DNA of 64,000 bases, taken from NCBI GenBank assembly GCA_963920705.1, contig OY987226.1:2606501-2670500 (forward strand), given 5' to 3'. The position numbers and the translations under genes were made by a program. The notes under the pieces were generated by a model. It ran no database searches. It was not told the origin of the DNA and was given only the letters and a program-made list of their open reading frames with translations. The stretch's first letter is position 1. The number at the start of each line of letters is the position of its first letter. This document shows, in pieces, positions 10,831-24,871 of the stretch. Source of the DNA: Odiellus spinosus. Lineage: Eukaryota; Arthropoda; Arachnida; Opiliones; Phalangiidae.

Positions 10831-13805
10831 GTTCAATAACATCACACTATCTCGGGTTGCTAAGGTATGACTTGCAAAAGAGATCAGTTGGTGAAAGCTC
10901 CCAAAATCTGGACAGTCTAAGATAACTTACGGGATACTAATATTTTAAAATAACAGAATAATAATTTTTTTATAAATTCCTCTGCCATTTTTAATTGGAT
11001 AACCTCTTATAAAACTAACCCAGGCGGAGAAAAATAGCCATAAAGATTAAAATAAAGCCATAATTTAGACTGAAATAAATTCAAAACCTTATAATTTACA
11101 ATCGCCCCCAAGCTAGGGATAATTCTTAACCATATGAAAAAAAATTCCACTAAATCTTCTTTGCAAAGAGGGGAAGAATATGAATTGCGAAATCTCCTCC
11201 AAAAAAAAATGGGAAGAAAAAAATCCCTTTGCTTTTAATAAATATTCCCTCCTCGGGGCCATAATTGCGCGAAGAATATGGATCAATTTTCAAAACTACT
11301 CCTATATAACGGAATTATTTCTCCCGTAGAAACACAGACAGATTTAAATCTCTTATAATATGAGAAAAGGGTGAATATAAACTATAATTTGTTTACTTTA
11401 AGGGCTAAACCGGTTCTGTTTGGAGCCATATACTAAGCCATTTTTGCTGTCCTAGCGGTACACTTTATCCGCTCTTTTTAGTTCTAAAATTCTCAATAGA
11501 TGGCGCTACAGCCAGTTTCTTTACGGACCAATTATATTGCAGATCGACCCACGTCATCAAATTGATCTCGTGCTGCAAGAAGCTCGCAAATTTTATCTAC
11601 AAGAAATTGAAAAAAAAAAAAATTCGTGATGTCTGTTTTACTTTGAATTTCAATGCTTTCCCAAAGAAATTGACTTTCCTATTGAGGAATAATTGTCTAA
11701 TTTGGTCAGAAATGGTCCAAATTAGAAACCTTCAACAAAACTCGACCAAATAGACCGAATGCGACCTGAAGTGGACCAAAAGCATTTTAAATTTTCATCA
11801 TTTTTTGTCGAATTCGGGTTATTTTATTTGATCTATTTTCTGAAATTCTGTTGTAATTTTTCCATTTCGAGCATTTTTGACCAAATTACTTGATTTTTCC
11901 TGATTGGTTAAGCCTATTTCTTTCGTGATTCTATGGGAGCCTTTTCAAATTAAAAGTAAAACCGACGTCACGCGTGTTTTAAAATTCGCGAGATCAATTT
12001 ACAAGCTGCTCGAATCGAGTTAGCAGTCGCGATGTCTACTTTTTATAGTTCAGGACACTTAAAATTTTACAAGGCAAATATTCTCAAAGGTGGGTTTACT
12101 TCGTCATCAACTTCGTAGAGCCTTTTATAAAATTAATAACTAAATTTTTAAAATTTCATTATCAACTTTATTAAGCGAGTGCCCGAAGTTAAAATTGATG
12201 ACTTTTAGCTTTTAGCTTTTATATCGACGTTAAGCTAAATTTTTAATTGAAAATCAGCGCTAATTACTACAAAGTTCCTTCGATTTATAATTTAACTCAC
12301 GAGAGAGTTGGTTTTTTTTTACCTATAAATGCTATTAGTTCGCCCGAAAGACATATTTTCATTGGAGGAACGCAAAAAACCTTGACGTGCGTGTGGCAAT
12401 ATGTTGGAAGAGCTTTTAAATTTGCTTTAATACGGTTAGGAAAGCTCTTCCCTAGTACTAATTGAATTTGTCTACCATCTAGCGAGAGGATATGGTACTA
12501 CGCGTGGGAACCCTTAGCTTTTACTTTCATATCGTGATAGTTCAGCACTAAAAAAGTTACCTTTTATTCAATTTTGCTTAGACCTACCTTTTTTTTTTTC
12601 GCCCACCTCGCCTAGAAAGTATTTTCGCTCGAGCCTGGCTATGATCTTGTTAGCTTGTTAATTCCACTTTTTTTATCCTTTTTAGTTTTTACCTCAGGTT
12701 GCTAAAATATTAATGTAAAAACTTTTTTTTTTCTGGGCTTTTAATCGTATTTTATTTAATATTTTATTAATTATCTCGACGTGCGCTATATTATGAATTT
12801 AATTAATATTTTAAACTCAATAATGCAACAAGTTTTCGCGTTCTATCTTTGATTTAAAGAGTCAGGATAAGAAAATTTGAAATTATATTTTTCATCAAAA
12901 AATTAGATAAGATTTAACCCTAAAAGCTTGGATTTATTTTCTTCGAATTTTAATTATTATTATTTTATTATTTCTTTTATTTCTAAGGAATGTGAATTTT
13001 CTTATCCAATACTCGTAGAGCTCGGAATCGTCTTAAGAGTATATTAGCAATATATTGGAATCAATGGAAAACATTTATATTAAGGTTATTATTTGGAATG
13101 AAAGGAGGAAACTAGTATCATTAGAGGTAGAGAAAAATAAAACCAATATTACTGGGGGATAATTTCTCTCGATGGTCTAAGCGTGCAAATATCAGTAAAA
13201 TTACTGCGAATATCTATACATACATTAAATATTGAAAAATATGAAAGATATCTCTTTGCACAATTAAACGAACCAAGATACTGGTCAACAAACCTCAGGT
13301 CACGTTACCTGTCAAATTAAAGTCAATCACCAGGGGCAACATTGATCAGCGCATTCCTCGTGTAATGATATTTAATTTTTAATAAACTGAGCCTACCCGC
13401 ACGAGTATTAATTCTGCCTCAGGCAGTTTGCGCTGATTATCACTAATTGATTTGTAGCAACTTTCGTTCAAATTTAATTTTAATTCATTTTCCACTCTTT
13501 TAAAACTATTCATTTTCTGTCTGTATAATTGAATTTTCCTATATAATTGTATTTCTTCTGGCAACCACCCAGAATAGGCTACGCCTCTGACGCTGCCCAC
13601 GGGGTTAGGATAGGTTAAGTTTCTCGGAGAGGAAATTGTTTGGTTTCCCAGCTTACAATGATACTTTCACACTTGCCACTTTGCACGAAAACGTTTTAAA
13701 AAATTTTTTTTTCAACATTAAAATAAATTTTCTAATGCAACTATTTTGTTTATTGACAAACTAACTCACCAGTTCACCCAGACTACTTTTTACAAAGGGA
13801 CAGCA
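10831..13805. other. Three kilobases with no recognised gene or element
   Basis: AT-rich, with poly-T/A tracts (11,605-11,620, 12,588-12,600, 12,724-12,734). Short open frames such as 12,247-12,465 and 13,379-13,600 (reverse) resemble no family I know. The satellite starts at the right edge. Confidence 0.4.
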
Positions 13806-14240
13806 TAGGGACCCCGGCCGTGTCACCCCGGCCGTGTCACCCCAGCCGTGTCCCCCCATCATGACAACAAATACATTATCAATAATTAAAAATAATAAAT
13901 ATAATTTAAGATGCTAACAAGATGGTGAAACCCATAGTAATAGCTAAACCTCCGTGTCACCCCTCCGTGTCACCTTCAGTCCTACCAGATCTCGGAGAAC
14001 ATAGTTTAAAGGAAATTATTATAGATTTTATTTAAATTTATTAAAAATACATTATCAATAATAATAAATAATAAAATCACAATTTAAGGTGCTAACAAGA
14101 TTGTGAAGCCCATAAGTATAGCCAAACCTCCGTGTCACCCCTACCGTGTCACCCCTACCGTGTCACTCCAGTATTATTAATATTAGAAATACATTATCAA
14201 TAATAATAATAAAATCACTATTTAGGATGATAACAAGATG
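13806..14240. repeat. Diverged left edge of the satellite
   Basis: The first units are atypical: CCCCGGCCGTGTCACCCC is repeated, spacers contain substitutions (AAGATGGTGAAACCCATAGT), and a unit-foreign stretch lies at 13,980-14,035. Divergence at an array border is the usual pattern, because exchange rarely reaches the end units. Confidence 0.85.
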
Positions 14241-17200
14241 GGTAAGCCCATAAGTATAGCCAAACCTCCGTGTCACCCCTACCTTGTCACCCCTACCGTG
14301 TCACCCCTACCTTGTCACCCCTACCTTGTCACCCCAGTAATATTAATATTATGTATAGCCAAACCTCCGTGTCACCCCTACCTTGTCACCCCTACCTTGT
14401 CACCCCTACCGTGTCACCCCAGTATTATTCATATTAGAAATACATTATCAATAATAATAATAAAATCACAATTTAGGATGATAACAAGATGGTCAAGCCC
14501 ATAAGTATAGCCAAACCTCCGTGTCACCCCTACCTTGTCACCCCAGTAATATTAATATTATGTATAGCCAAACCTCCGTGTCACCCCTACCGTGTCACCC
14601 CTACCTTGTCACCCCTACCGTGTCACCCCAGTATTATTAATATTAGAAATACATTATCAATAATAATAATAAAATCACAATTTAAGGTGCTAACAAGATG
14701 GGCAAGCCCATAAGTATAGCCAAACCTCCGTGTCACCCCTACCGTGTCACCCTGACCGTGTCACCCCTACCGTGTCACCCCTACCTTGTCACCCCTACCG
14801 TGTCACCCCTACTTTGTCATCCCTACCGTGTCACCCCTACCTTGTCACGACTACCGTGTCACCCCTACCGTGTCACCCCTACTTTGTCACCCCTACCGTG
14901 TCACCCCTACCTTGTCACCCCTACCGTGTCACCCCTACCGTGTCACCCCTACCTTGTCACCCCAGTATTATTAATATTAGAAATACATTATCAATAATAA
15001 TAATAAAATCACAATTTAGGATGATAACAAGATGGTCAAGCCCATAAGTATAGCCAAACCTCTGTGTCACCCCTACCGTGTCACCCTGACCGTGTCACCC
15101 CTACCGTGTCACCCCTACCTTGTCACCCCTACCGTGTCACCCCTACCGTGTCACCCCTACTTTGTCACCCCTACCGTGTCACCCCTACCTTGTCACCCCT
15201 ACCGTGTCACCCCTACCGTGTCACCCCTACTTTGTCACCCCTACCGTGTCACCCCTACCTTGTCACCCCTACCGTGTCACCCCTACCGTGTCACCCCTAC
15301 CTTGTCACCCCAGTATTATTAATATTAGAAATACATTATCAATAATAATAATAAAATCACAATTTAGGATGATAACAAGATGGTCAAGCCCATAAGTATA
15401 GCCAAATCTCCGTGTCACCCCTACCTTGTCACCCCTACCGTGTCACCCCAGTAATATTAATATTATGTATAGCCAAACCTCCGTGTCACCCCTACCTTGT
15501 CACCCCTACCGTGTCACCCCAGTATTATTAATATTAGAAATACATTATCAATAATAATAATAAAATCACAATTTAGGATGATAACAAGATGGTCAAGCCC
15601 TTAAGTATAGCCAAATCTCCGTGTCACCCCTACCTTGTCACCCCTACCGTGTCACCCCAGTAATATTAATATTATGTATAGCCAAACCTCCGTGTCACCC
15701 CTACCTTGTCACCCCTACCGTGTCACCCCAGTATTATTAATATTAGAAATACATTATCAATAATAATAATAAAATCACAATTTAGGATGATAACAAGATG
15801 GTCAAGCCCATAAGTATAGCCAAACCTCCGTGTCACCCCTACCGTGTCACCCCAGTAATATTAATATTATGTATAGCCAAACCTCCGTGTCACCCTTACC
15901 TTGTCACCCCAGTATTATTAATATTAGAAATACATTATCAATAATAATAATAAAATCACAATTTAGGATGATAACAAGATGGTCAAGCCCATAAGTATAG
16001 CCAAACCTCCGTGTCACCCCTACCGTGTCACCCCAGTAATATTAATATTATGTATAGCCAAACCTCCGTGTCACCCCTACCTTGTCACCCCTACAGTGTC
16101 ACCCCAGTATTATTAATATTAGAAATACATTATCAATAATAATAATAAAATCACAATTTAGGATGATAACAAGATGGTCAAGCCCATAAGTATAGCCAAA
16201 CCTCCGTGTCACCCCTACCGTGTCACCCCAGTAATATTAATATTATGTATAGCCAAACCTCCGTGTCACCCCTACCTTGTCACCCCTACCGTGTCACCCC
16301 AGTATTATTAATATTAGAAATACATTATCAATAATAATAATAAAATCACAATTTAGGATGATAACAAGATGGTCAAGCCCATAAGTATAGCCAAACCTCC
16401 GTGTCACCCCTACCGTGTCACCCCAGTAATATTAATATTATGTATAGCCAAACCTCCGTGTCACCCCTACCTTGTCACCCCTACCGTGTCACCCCAGTAT
16501 TATTAATATTAGAAATACATTATCAATAATAATAATAAAATCACAATTTAGGATGATAACAAGATGGTCAAGCCCATAAGTATAGCCAAACCTCCGTGTC
16601 ACCCCTACCGTGTCACCCCAGTAATATTAATATTATGTATAGCCAAACCTCCGTGTCACCCCTACCTTGTCACCCCTACCGTGTCACCCCAGTATTATTA
16701 ATATTAGAAATATATTATCAATAATAATAATAAAATCACAATTTATAATGATAACAAGATGGTCAAGCCCATAAGTATAGCCAAACCTCCGTGTCACCCC
16801 TACCGTGTCACCCCTACCTTGTCACCCCAGTAATATTAATATTATGTATAGCCAAACCTCCGTGTCACCCCTACCGTGTCACCCCTACCTTGTCACCCCT
16901 ACCGTGTCACCCCTACCGTGTCACCCCAGTATTATTAATATTAGAAATACATTATCAATAATAATAATAAAATCACAATTTAAGGTGCTAACAAGATGGG
17001 CAAGCCCATAAGTATAGCCAAACCTCCGTGTCACCCCTACCGTGTCACCCTGACCGTGTCACCCCTACCGTGTCACCCCTACCATGTCACCCCTACTTTG
17101 TCACCCCTACCGTGTCACCCCTACCTTGTCACCCCTACCGTGTCACCCCTACCGTGTCACCCCTACTTTGTCACCCCTACCGTGTCACCCCTACCTTGTC

Positions 17201-20200
17201 ACCCCTACCGTGTCACCCCTACCGTGTCACCCCTACCTTGTCACCCCAGTATTATTAATATTAGAAATACATTATCAATAATAATAATAAAATCACAATT
17301 TAGGATGATAACAAGATGGTCAAGCCCATAAGTATAGCCAAACCTCTGTGTCACCCCTACCGTGTCACCCTGACCGTGTCACCCCTACCGTGTCACCCCT
17401 ACCTTGTCACCCCTACCGTGTCACCCCTACCTTGTCACCCCTACCGTGTCACCCCTACCTTGTCACCCCTACCGTGTCACCCCTACCTTGTCACCCCAGT
17501 ATTATTAATATTAGAAATACATTATCAATAATAATAATAAAATCACAATTTAGGATGATAACAAGATGGTCAAGCCCATAAGTATAGCCAAACCTCCGTG
17601 TCACCCCTACTGTGTCACCCCAGTAATATTAATATTATGTATAGCCAAACCTCCGTGTCACCCCTACCTTGTCACCCCTACCGTGTCACCCCAGTATTAT
17701 TAATATTAGAAATACATTATCAATAATAATAATAAAATCACAATTTAGGATGATAACAAGATGGTCAAGCCCATAATTATAGCCAAACCTCCGTGTCACC
17801 CCTACCGTGTCACCCTGACCGTGTCACTCCAGTATTATTAATATTAGAAATACATTATCAATAATAATAATAAAATCACAATTTAGGATGATAACAAGAT
17901 GGTCAAGCCCATAAGTATAGCCAAACCTCCGTGTCACCCCTACCGTGTCACCCCAGTAATATTAATATTATGTATAGCCAAACCTCCGTGTCACCCCTAC
18001 CTTGTCACCCCTACCGTGTCACCCCAGTATTATTAATATTAGAAATACATTATCAATAATAATAATAAAATCACAATTTAGGATGATAACAAGATGGTCA
18101 AGCCCATAAGTATAGCCAAACCTCCGTGTCACCCCTACCGTGTCACCCCAGTAATATTAATATTATGTACAGCCAAACCTCCGTGTCACCCCTACCTTGT
18201 CACCCCTACCGTGTCACCCCAGTATTATTAATATTAGAAATACATTATCAATAATAATAATAAAATCACAATTTAGGATGATAACAAGATGGTCAAGCCC
18301 ATAAGTATAGCCAAACCTCCGTGTCACCCTTACCTTGTCACCCCTACCGTGTCACCCCAGTATTATTAATATTAGAAATACATTATCAATAATAATAATA
18401 AAATCACAATTTAGGATGATAACAAGATGGTCAAGCCCATAACTATAGCCAAACCTCCGTGTCACCCCTACCGTGTCACCCCAGTAATATTAATATTATG
18501 TATAGCCAAACCTCCGTGTCACCCCTACCTTGTCACCCCTACCTTGTCACCCCTACCGTGTCACCCCAGTATTATTCATATTAGAAATACATTATCAATA
18601 ATAATAAAAAAATCACAATTTAGGATGATAACAAGATGGTCAAGCCCATAAGTATAGCCAAACCTCCGTGTCACCCCTACCGTGTCACCCCAGTAATATT
18701 AATATTATGTATAGCCAAACCTCCGTGTCACCCCTACCTTGTCACCCCTACCGTGTCACCCCAGTATTATGAATATTAGAAATACATTATCAATAATAAT
18801 AATAAAATCACAATTTAGGATGATAACAAGATGGTCAAGCCCATAAGTATAGCCAAACCTCCGTGTCACCCCTACCGTGTCACCCCTACTTTGTCACCCC
18901 TACCGTGTCACCCCTACCTTGTCACCCCTACCGTGTCACCCCTACCGTGTCACCCCTACTTTGTCACCCCTACCGTGTCACCCCTACCTTGTCACCCCTA
19001 CCGTGTCACCCCTACCGTGTCACCCCTACCTTGTCACCCCAGTATTATTAATATTAGAAATACATTATCAATAATAATAATAAAATCACAATTTAGGATG
19101 ATAACAAGATGGTCAAGCCCATAAGTATAGCCAAACCTCCGTGTCACCCCTACCTTGTCACCCCTACCGTGTCACCCCAGTATTATTAATATTAGAAATA
19201 CATTATCAATAATAATAAAAAAATCACAATTTAGGATGATAACAAGATGGTCAAGCCCATAAGTATAGCCAAACCTCCGTGTCACCCCTACCGTGTCACC
19301 CTGACCGTGTCACTCCAGTATTATTAATATTAGAAATACATTATCAATAATAATAATAAAATCACAATTTAGGATGATAACAAGATGGTCGAGCCCATAA
19401 GTATAGCCAAACCTCCGTGTCACCCCTACCGTGTCACCCCAGTAATATTAATATTATGTATAGCCAAACCTCCGTGTCACCCCTACCGTGTCACCCCAGT
19501 AATATTAATATTATGTATAGCCAAACCTCCGTGACACCCCTACCGTGTCACCCCTACCGTGTCACCCCTACCTTGTCACCCCTACCGTGTCACCCCAGTA
19601 TTATTAATATTAGAAATATATTATCAATAATAATAATAAAATCAAAATTTAAGATGATAACAAGATGGTCAAGCCCATAAGTATAGCGAAACCTCCGTGT
19701 CACCCCTACCGTGTCACCCCGACATTGTCACCCCTACCGTGTCACCCCAGTATTATTAATATTAGAAATACATTATCAATAATAATAATAAAATCACAAT
19801 TTAAGGTGCTAACAAGATGGGCAAGCCCATAAGTATAGCCAAACCTCCGTGTCACCCTGACCGTGTCACCCCTACCGTGTCACCCCTACCATGTCACCCC
19901 TACCGTGTCACCCCTACCGTGTCACCCCTACTTTGTCACCCCTACCGTGTCACCCCTACCTTGTCACCCCTACCGTGTCACCCCTACTTTGTCACCCCTA
20001 CCGTGTCACCCCTACCTTGTCACCCCTACCGTGTCACCCCTACCGTGTCACCCCAGTAATATTAATATTATGTATAGCCAAACCTCCGTGTCACCCCTAC
20101 CGTGTCACCCTGACCGTGTCACTCCAGTATTATTAATATTAGAAATACATTATCAATAATAATAATAAAATCACAATTTAGGATGATAACAAGATGGTCA

Positions 20201-20388
20201 AGCCCATAAGTATAGCCAAACCTCCGTGTCACCCCTACCGTGTCACCCCAGTAATATTAATATTATGTATAGCCAAACCTCCGTGTCACCCCTACCTTGT
20301 CACCCCTACCGTTTCACCCCAGTATTATTAATATTAGAAATACATTATCAATAATAATAATAAAATCACAATTTAGGATGATAACAAG

Positions 20389-22823
20389 ATGGTCAAGCCC
20401 ATAAGTATAGCCAAACCTCCGTGTCACCCCTACCGTGTCACCCTGACCTTGTCACTCCAGTATTATTAATATTAGAAATACATTATCAATAATAATAATA
20501 AAATCACAATTTAGGATGATAACAAGATGGTCAAGCCCATAAGTATAGCCAAACCTCCGTGTCACCCCTACCGTGTCACCCCAGTAATATTAATATTATG
20601 TATAGCCAAACCTCCGTGTCACCCCTACCTTGTCACCCCTACCGTGTCACCCCAGTATTATTAATATTAGAAATACATTATCAATAATAATAATAAAATC
20701 ACAATTTAGGATGATAACAAGATGGTCAAGCCCATAAGTATAGCCAAACCTCCGTGTCACCCCTACCGTGTCACCCTGACCTTGTCACTCCAGTATTATT
20801 AATATTAGAAATACATTATCAATAATAATAATAAAATCACAATTTAGGATGATAACAAGATGGTCAAGCCCATAAGTATAGCCAAACCTCCGTGTCACCC
20901 CTACCGTGTCACCCCAGTAATATTAATATTATGTATAGCCAAACCTCCGTGTCACCCCTACCTTGTCACCCCTACCGTGTCACCCCAGTATTATTAATAT
21001 TAGAAATACATTATCAATAATAATAATACTAAAATCACAATTTAGGATGATAACAAGATGGTCAAGCCCATAAGTATAGCCAAACCTCCGTGTCACCCCT
21101 ACCGTGTCACCCCAGTAATATTAATATTATGTACAGCCAAACCTCCGTGTCACCCCTACCTTGTCACCCCTACCGTGTCACCCCAGTATTATTAATATTA
21201 GAAATACATTATCAATAATAATAATAAAATCACAATTTAGGATGATAACAAGATGGTCAAGCCCATAAGTATAGCCAAACCTCCGTGTCACCCCAGTAAT
21301 ATTAATATTATGTATAGCCAAACCTCCGTGTCACCCCTACCGTGTCACCCCAGTAAAATTAATATTATGTATAGCCAAACCTCCGTGTCACCCCTACCTT
21401 GTAACCCCTAACGTGTCACCCCAATATTATTAATATTAGAAATACATTATCAATAGAAATAATAAAATCACAATTTAGGATGATAACAAGATGGTCAAGC
21501 CCATAAGTATAGCCAAACCTCCGTGTCACCCCTACCGTGTCACCCTGACCTTGTCACTCCAGTATTATTAATATTAGAAATACATTATCAATAATAATAA
21601 TAAAATCACAATTTAGGATGATAACAAGATGGTCAAGCCCATAAGTATAGCCAAACCTCCGTGTCACCCCTACCGTGTCACCCCAGTAATATTAATATTA
21701 TGTATAGCCAAACCTCCGTGTCACCCCTACCTTGTCACCCCTACCGTGTCACCCCAGTATTATTAATATTAGAAATACATTATCAATAATAATAATAAAA
21801 TCACAATTTAGGATGATAACAAGATGGTCAAGCCCATAAGTATAGCCAAACCTCCGTGTCACCCCTACCGTGTCACCCCAGTAATATTAATATTATGTAT
21901 AGCCAAACCTCCGTGTCACCCCTACCTTGTCACCCCTAACGTGTCACCCCAATATTATTAATATTAGAAATACATTATCAATAATAATAATAAAATCACA
22001 ATTTAGGATGATAACAAGATGGTCAAGCCCATAAGTATAGCCAAACCTCCGTGTCACCCCTACCGTGTCACCCTGACCTTGTCACTCCAGTATTATTAAT
22101 ATTAGAAATACATTATCAATAATAATAATAAAATCACAATTTAGGATGATAACAAGATGGTCAAGCCCATAAGTATAGCCAAACCTCCGTGTCACCCCTA
22201 CCGTGTCACCCCAGTAATATTAATATTATGTATAGCCAAACCTCCGTGTCACCCCTACCTTGTCACCCCTAACGTGTCACCCCAATATTATTAATATTAG
22301 AAATACATTATCAATAATAATAATAAAATCACAATTTAGGATGATAACAAGATGGTCAAGCCCATAAGTATAGCCAAACCTCCGTGTCACCCCTACCGTG
22401 TCACCCTGACCTTGTCACTCCAGTATTATTAATATTAGAAATACATTATCAATAATAATAATAAAATCACAATTTAGGATGATAACAAGATGGTCAAGCC
22501 CATAAGTATAGCCAAACCTCCGTGTCACCCCTACCGTGTCACCCCAGTAATATTAATATTATGTATAGCCAAACCTCCGTGTCACCCCTACCTTGTCACC
22601 CCTAACGTGTCACCCCAATATTATTAATATTAGAAATACATTATCAATAATAATAATAAAATCACAATTTAGGATGATAACAAGATGGTCAAGCCCATAA
22701 GTATAGCCAAACCTCCGTGTCACCCCTACCGTGTCACCCTGACCTTGTCACTCCAGTATTATTAATATTAGAAATACATTATCAATAATAATAATAAAAT
22801 CACAATTTAGGATGATAACAAGA
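20389..22823. repeat. 333-bp higher-order repeat domain (138+195)
   Basis: Successive ATGGTCAAGCCC starts fall at 20389, 20527, 20722, 20860, 21058, then 22019, 22157, 22352, 22490, 22685 and 22823. The spacing alternates between 138 and 195 bp (one 198, from a 3-bp insertion near 21,028). The 138-bp unit lacks the short spacer and carries CCCTGACCTTGTCACTCC. The middle (21,058-22,019) breaks the pattern with spacings of 195, 238, 138, 195 and 195. Confidence 0.88.
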
Positions 22824-23074
22824 TGGTCAAGCCCATAACTATAGCCAAACCTCCGTGTCACCCCTACCGTGTCACCCCAGTAATATTAATATTATGTATA
22901 GCCAAACCTCCGTGTCACCCCTACCGTGTCACCCCAGTAATATTAATATTATGTATAGCCAAACCTCCGTGTCACCCCTACCTTGTCACCCCTAACGTGT
23001 CACCCCAATATTATTAATATTAGAAATACATTATCAATAATAATAATAAAATCACAATTTAGGATGATAACAAG

Positions 23075-24871
23075 ATGGTCAAGCCCATAAGTATAGCCAA
23101 ACCTCCGTGTCACCCCTACCGTGTCACCCCAGTAATATTAATATTATGTATAGCCAAACCTCCGTGTCACCCCTACCTTGTCACCCCTACCGTGTCACCC
23201 CAGTATTATTAATATTAGAAATACATTATCAATAATAATAATAAAATCACAATTTAGGATGATAACAAGATGGTCAAGCCCATAAGTATAGCCAAACCTC
23301 CGTGTCACCCCTACCGTGTCACCCCAGTAATATTAATATTATGTATAGCCAAACCTCCGTGTCACCCCTACCTTGTCACCCCTACCGTGTCACCCCAGTA
23401 TTATTAATATTAGAAATACATTATCAATAATAATAATAAAATCACAATTTAGGATGATAACAAGATGGTCAAGCCCATAACTATAGCCAAACCTCCGTGT
23501 CACCCCTACCGTGTCACCCCAGTAATATTAATATTATGTATAGCCAAACCTCCGTGTCACCCCTACCTTGTCACCCCTACCTTGTCACCCCTACCGTGTC
23601 ACCCCAGTATTATTCATATTAGAAATACATTATCAATAATAATAATAAAATCACAATTTAGGATGATAACAAGATGGTCAAGCCCATAAGTATAGCCAAA
23701 CCTCCGTGTCACCCCTACCGTGTCACCCCAGTAATATTAATATTATGTATAGCCAAACCTCCGTGTCACCCCTACCTTGTCACCCCTACCGTGTCACCCC
23801 AGTATTATTAATATTAGAAATACATTATCAATAATAATAATAAAATCACAATTTAGGATGATAACAAGATGGTCAAGCCCATAAGTATAGCCAAACCTCC
23901 GTGTCACCCCTACCGTGTCACCCCAGTAATATTAATATTATGTATAGCCAAACCTCCGTGTCACCCCTACCTTGTCACCCCTACCGTGTCACCCCAGTAT
24001 TATTAATATTAGAAATACATTATCAATAATAATAATAAAATCACAATTTAGGATGATAACAAGATGGTCAAGCCCATAACTATAGCCAAACCTCCGTGTC
24101 ACCCCTACCGTGTCACCCCAGTAATATTAATATTATGTATAGCCAAACCTCCGTGTCACCCCTACCTTGTCACCCCTACCTTGTCACCCCTACCGTGTCA
24201 CCCCAGTATTATTCATATTAGAAATACATTATCAATAATAATAATAAAATCACAATTTAGGATGATAACAAGATGGTCAAGCCCATAAGTATAGCCAAAC
24301 CTCCGTGTCACCCCTACCGTGTCACCCCAGTAATATTAATATTATGTATAGCCAAACCTCCGTGTCACCCCTACCTTGTCACCCCTACCGTGTCACCCCA
24401 GTATTATTAATATTAGAAATACATTATCAATAATAATAATAAAATCACAATTTAGGATGATAACAAGATGGTCAAGCCCATAAGTATAGCCAAACCTCCG
24501 TGTCACCCCTACCGTGTCACCCCAGTAATATTAATATTATGTATAGCCAAACCTCCGTGTCACCCCTACCTTGTCACCCCTACCGTGTCACCCCAGTATT
24601 ATTAATATTAGAAATACATTATCAATAATAATAATAAAATCACAATTTAGGATGATAACAAGATGGTCAAGCCCATAACTATAGCCAAACCTCCGTGTCA
24701 CCCCTACCGTGTCACCCCAGTAATATTAATATTATGTATAGCCAAACCTCCGTGTCACCCCTACCTTGTCACCCCTACCTTGTCACCCCTACCGTGTCAC
24801 CCCAGTATTATTAATATTAGAAATACATTATCAATAATAATAATAAAATCACAATTTAGGATGATAACAAG
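23075..24871. repeat. 599-bp higher-order repeat domain (195+195+209), three copies
   Basis: Starts at 23075, 23270, 23465, 23674, 23869, 24064, 24273, 24468, 24663 and 24872 give the spacing 195, 195, 209 three times. The 209-bp member has one extra 14-mer and an ACTATAGCC variant, and in two of three copies ATTATTCATATTAG. The copies look almost identical, which points to recent amplification of a three-unit block. Confidence 0.92.
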
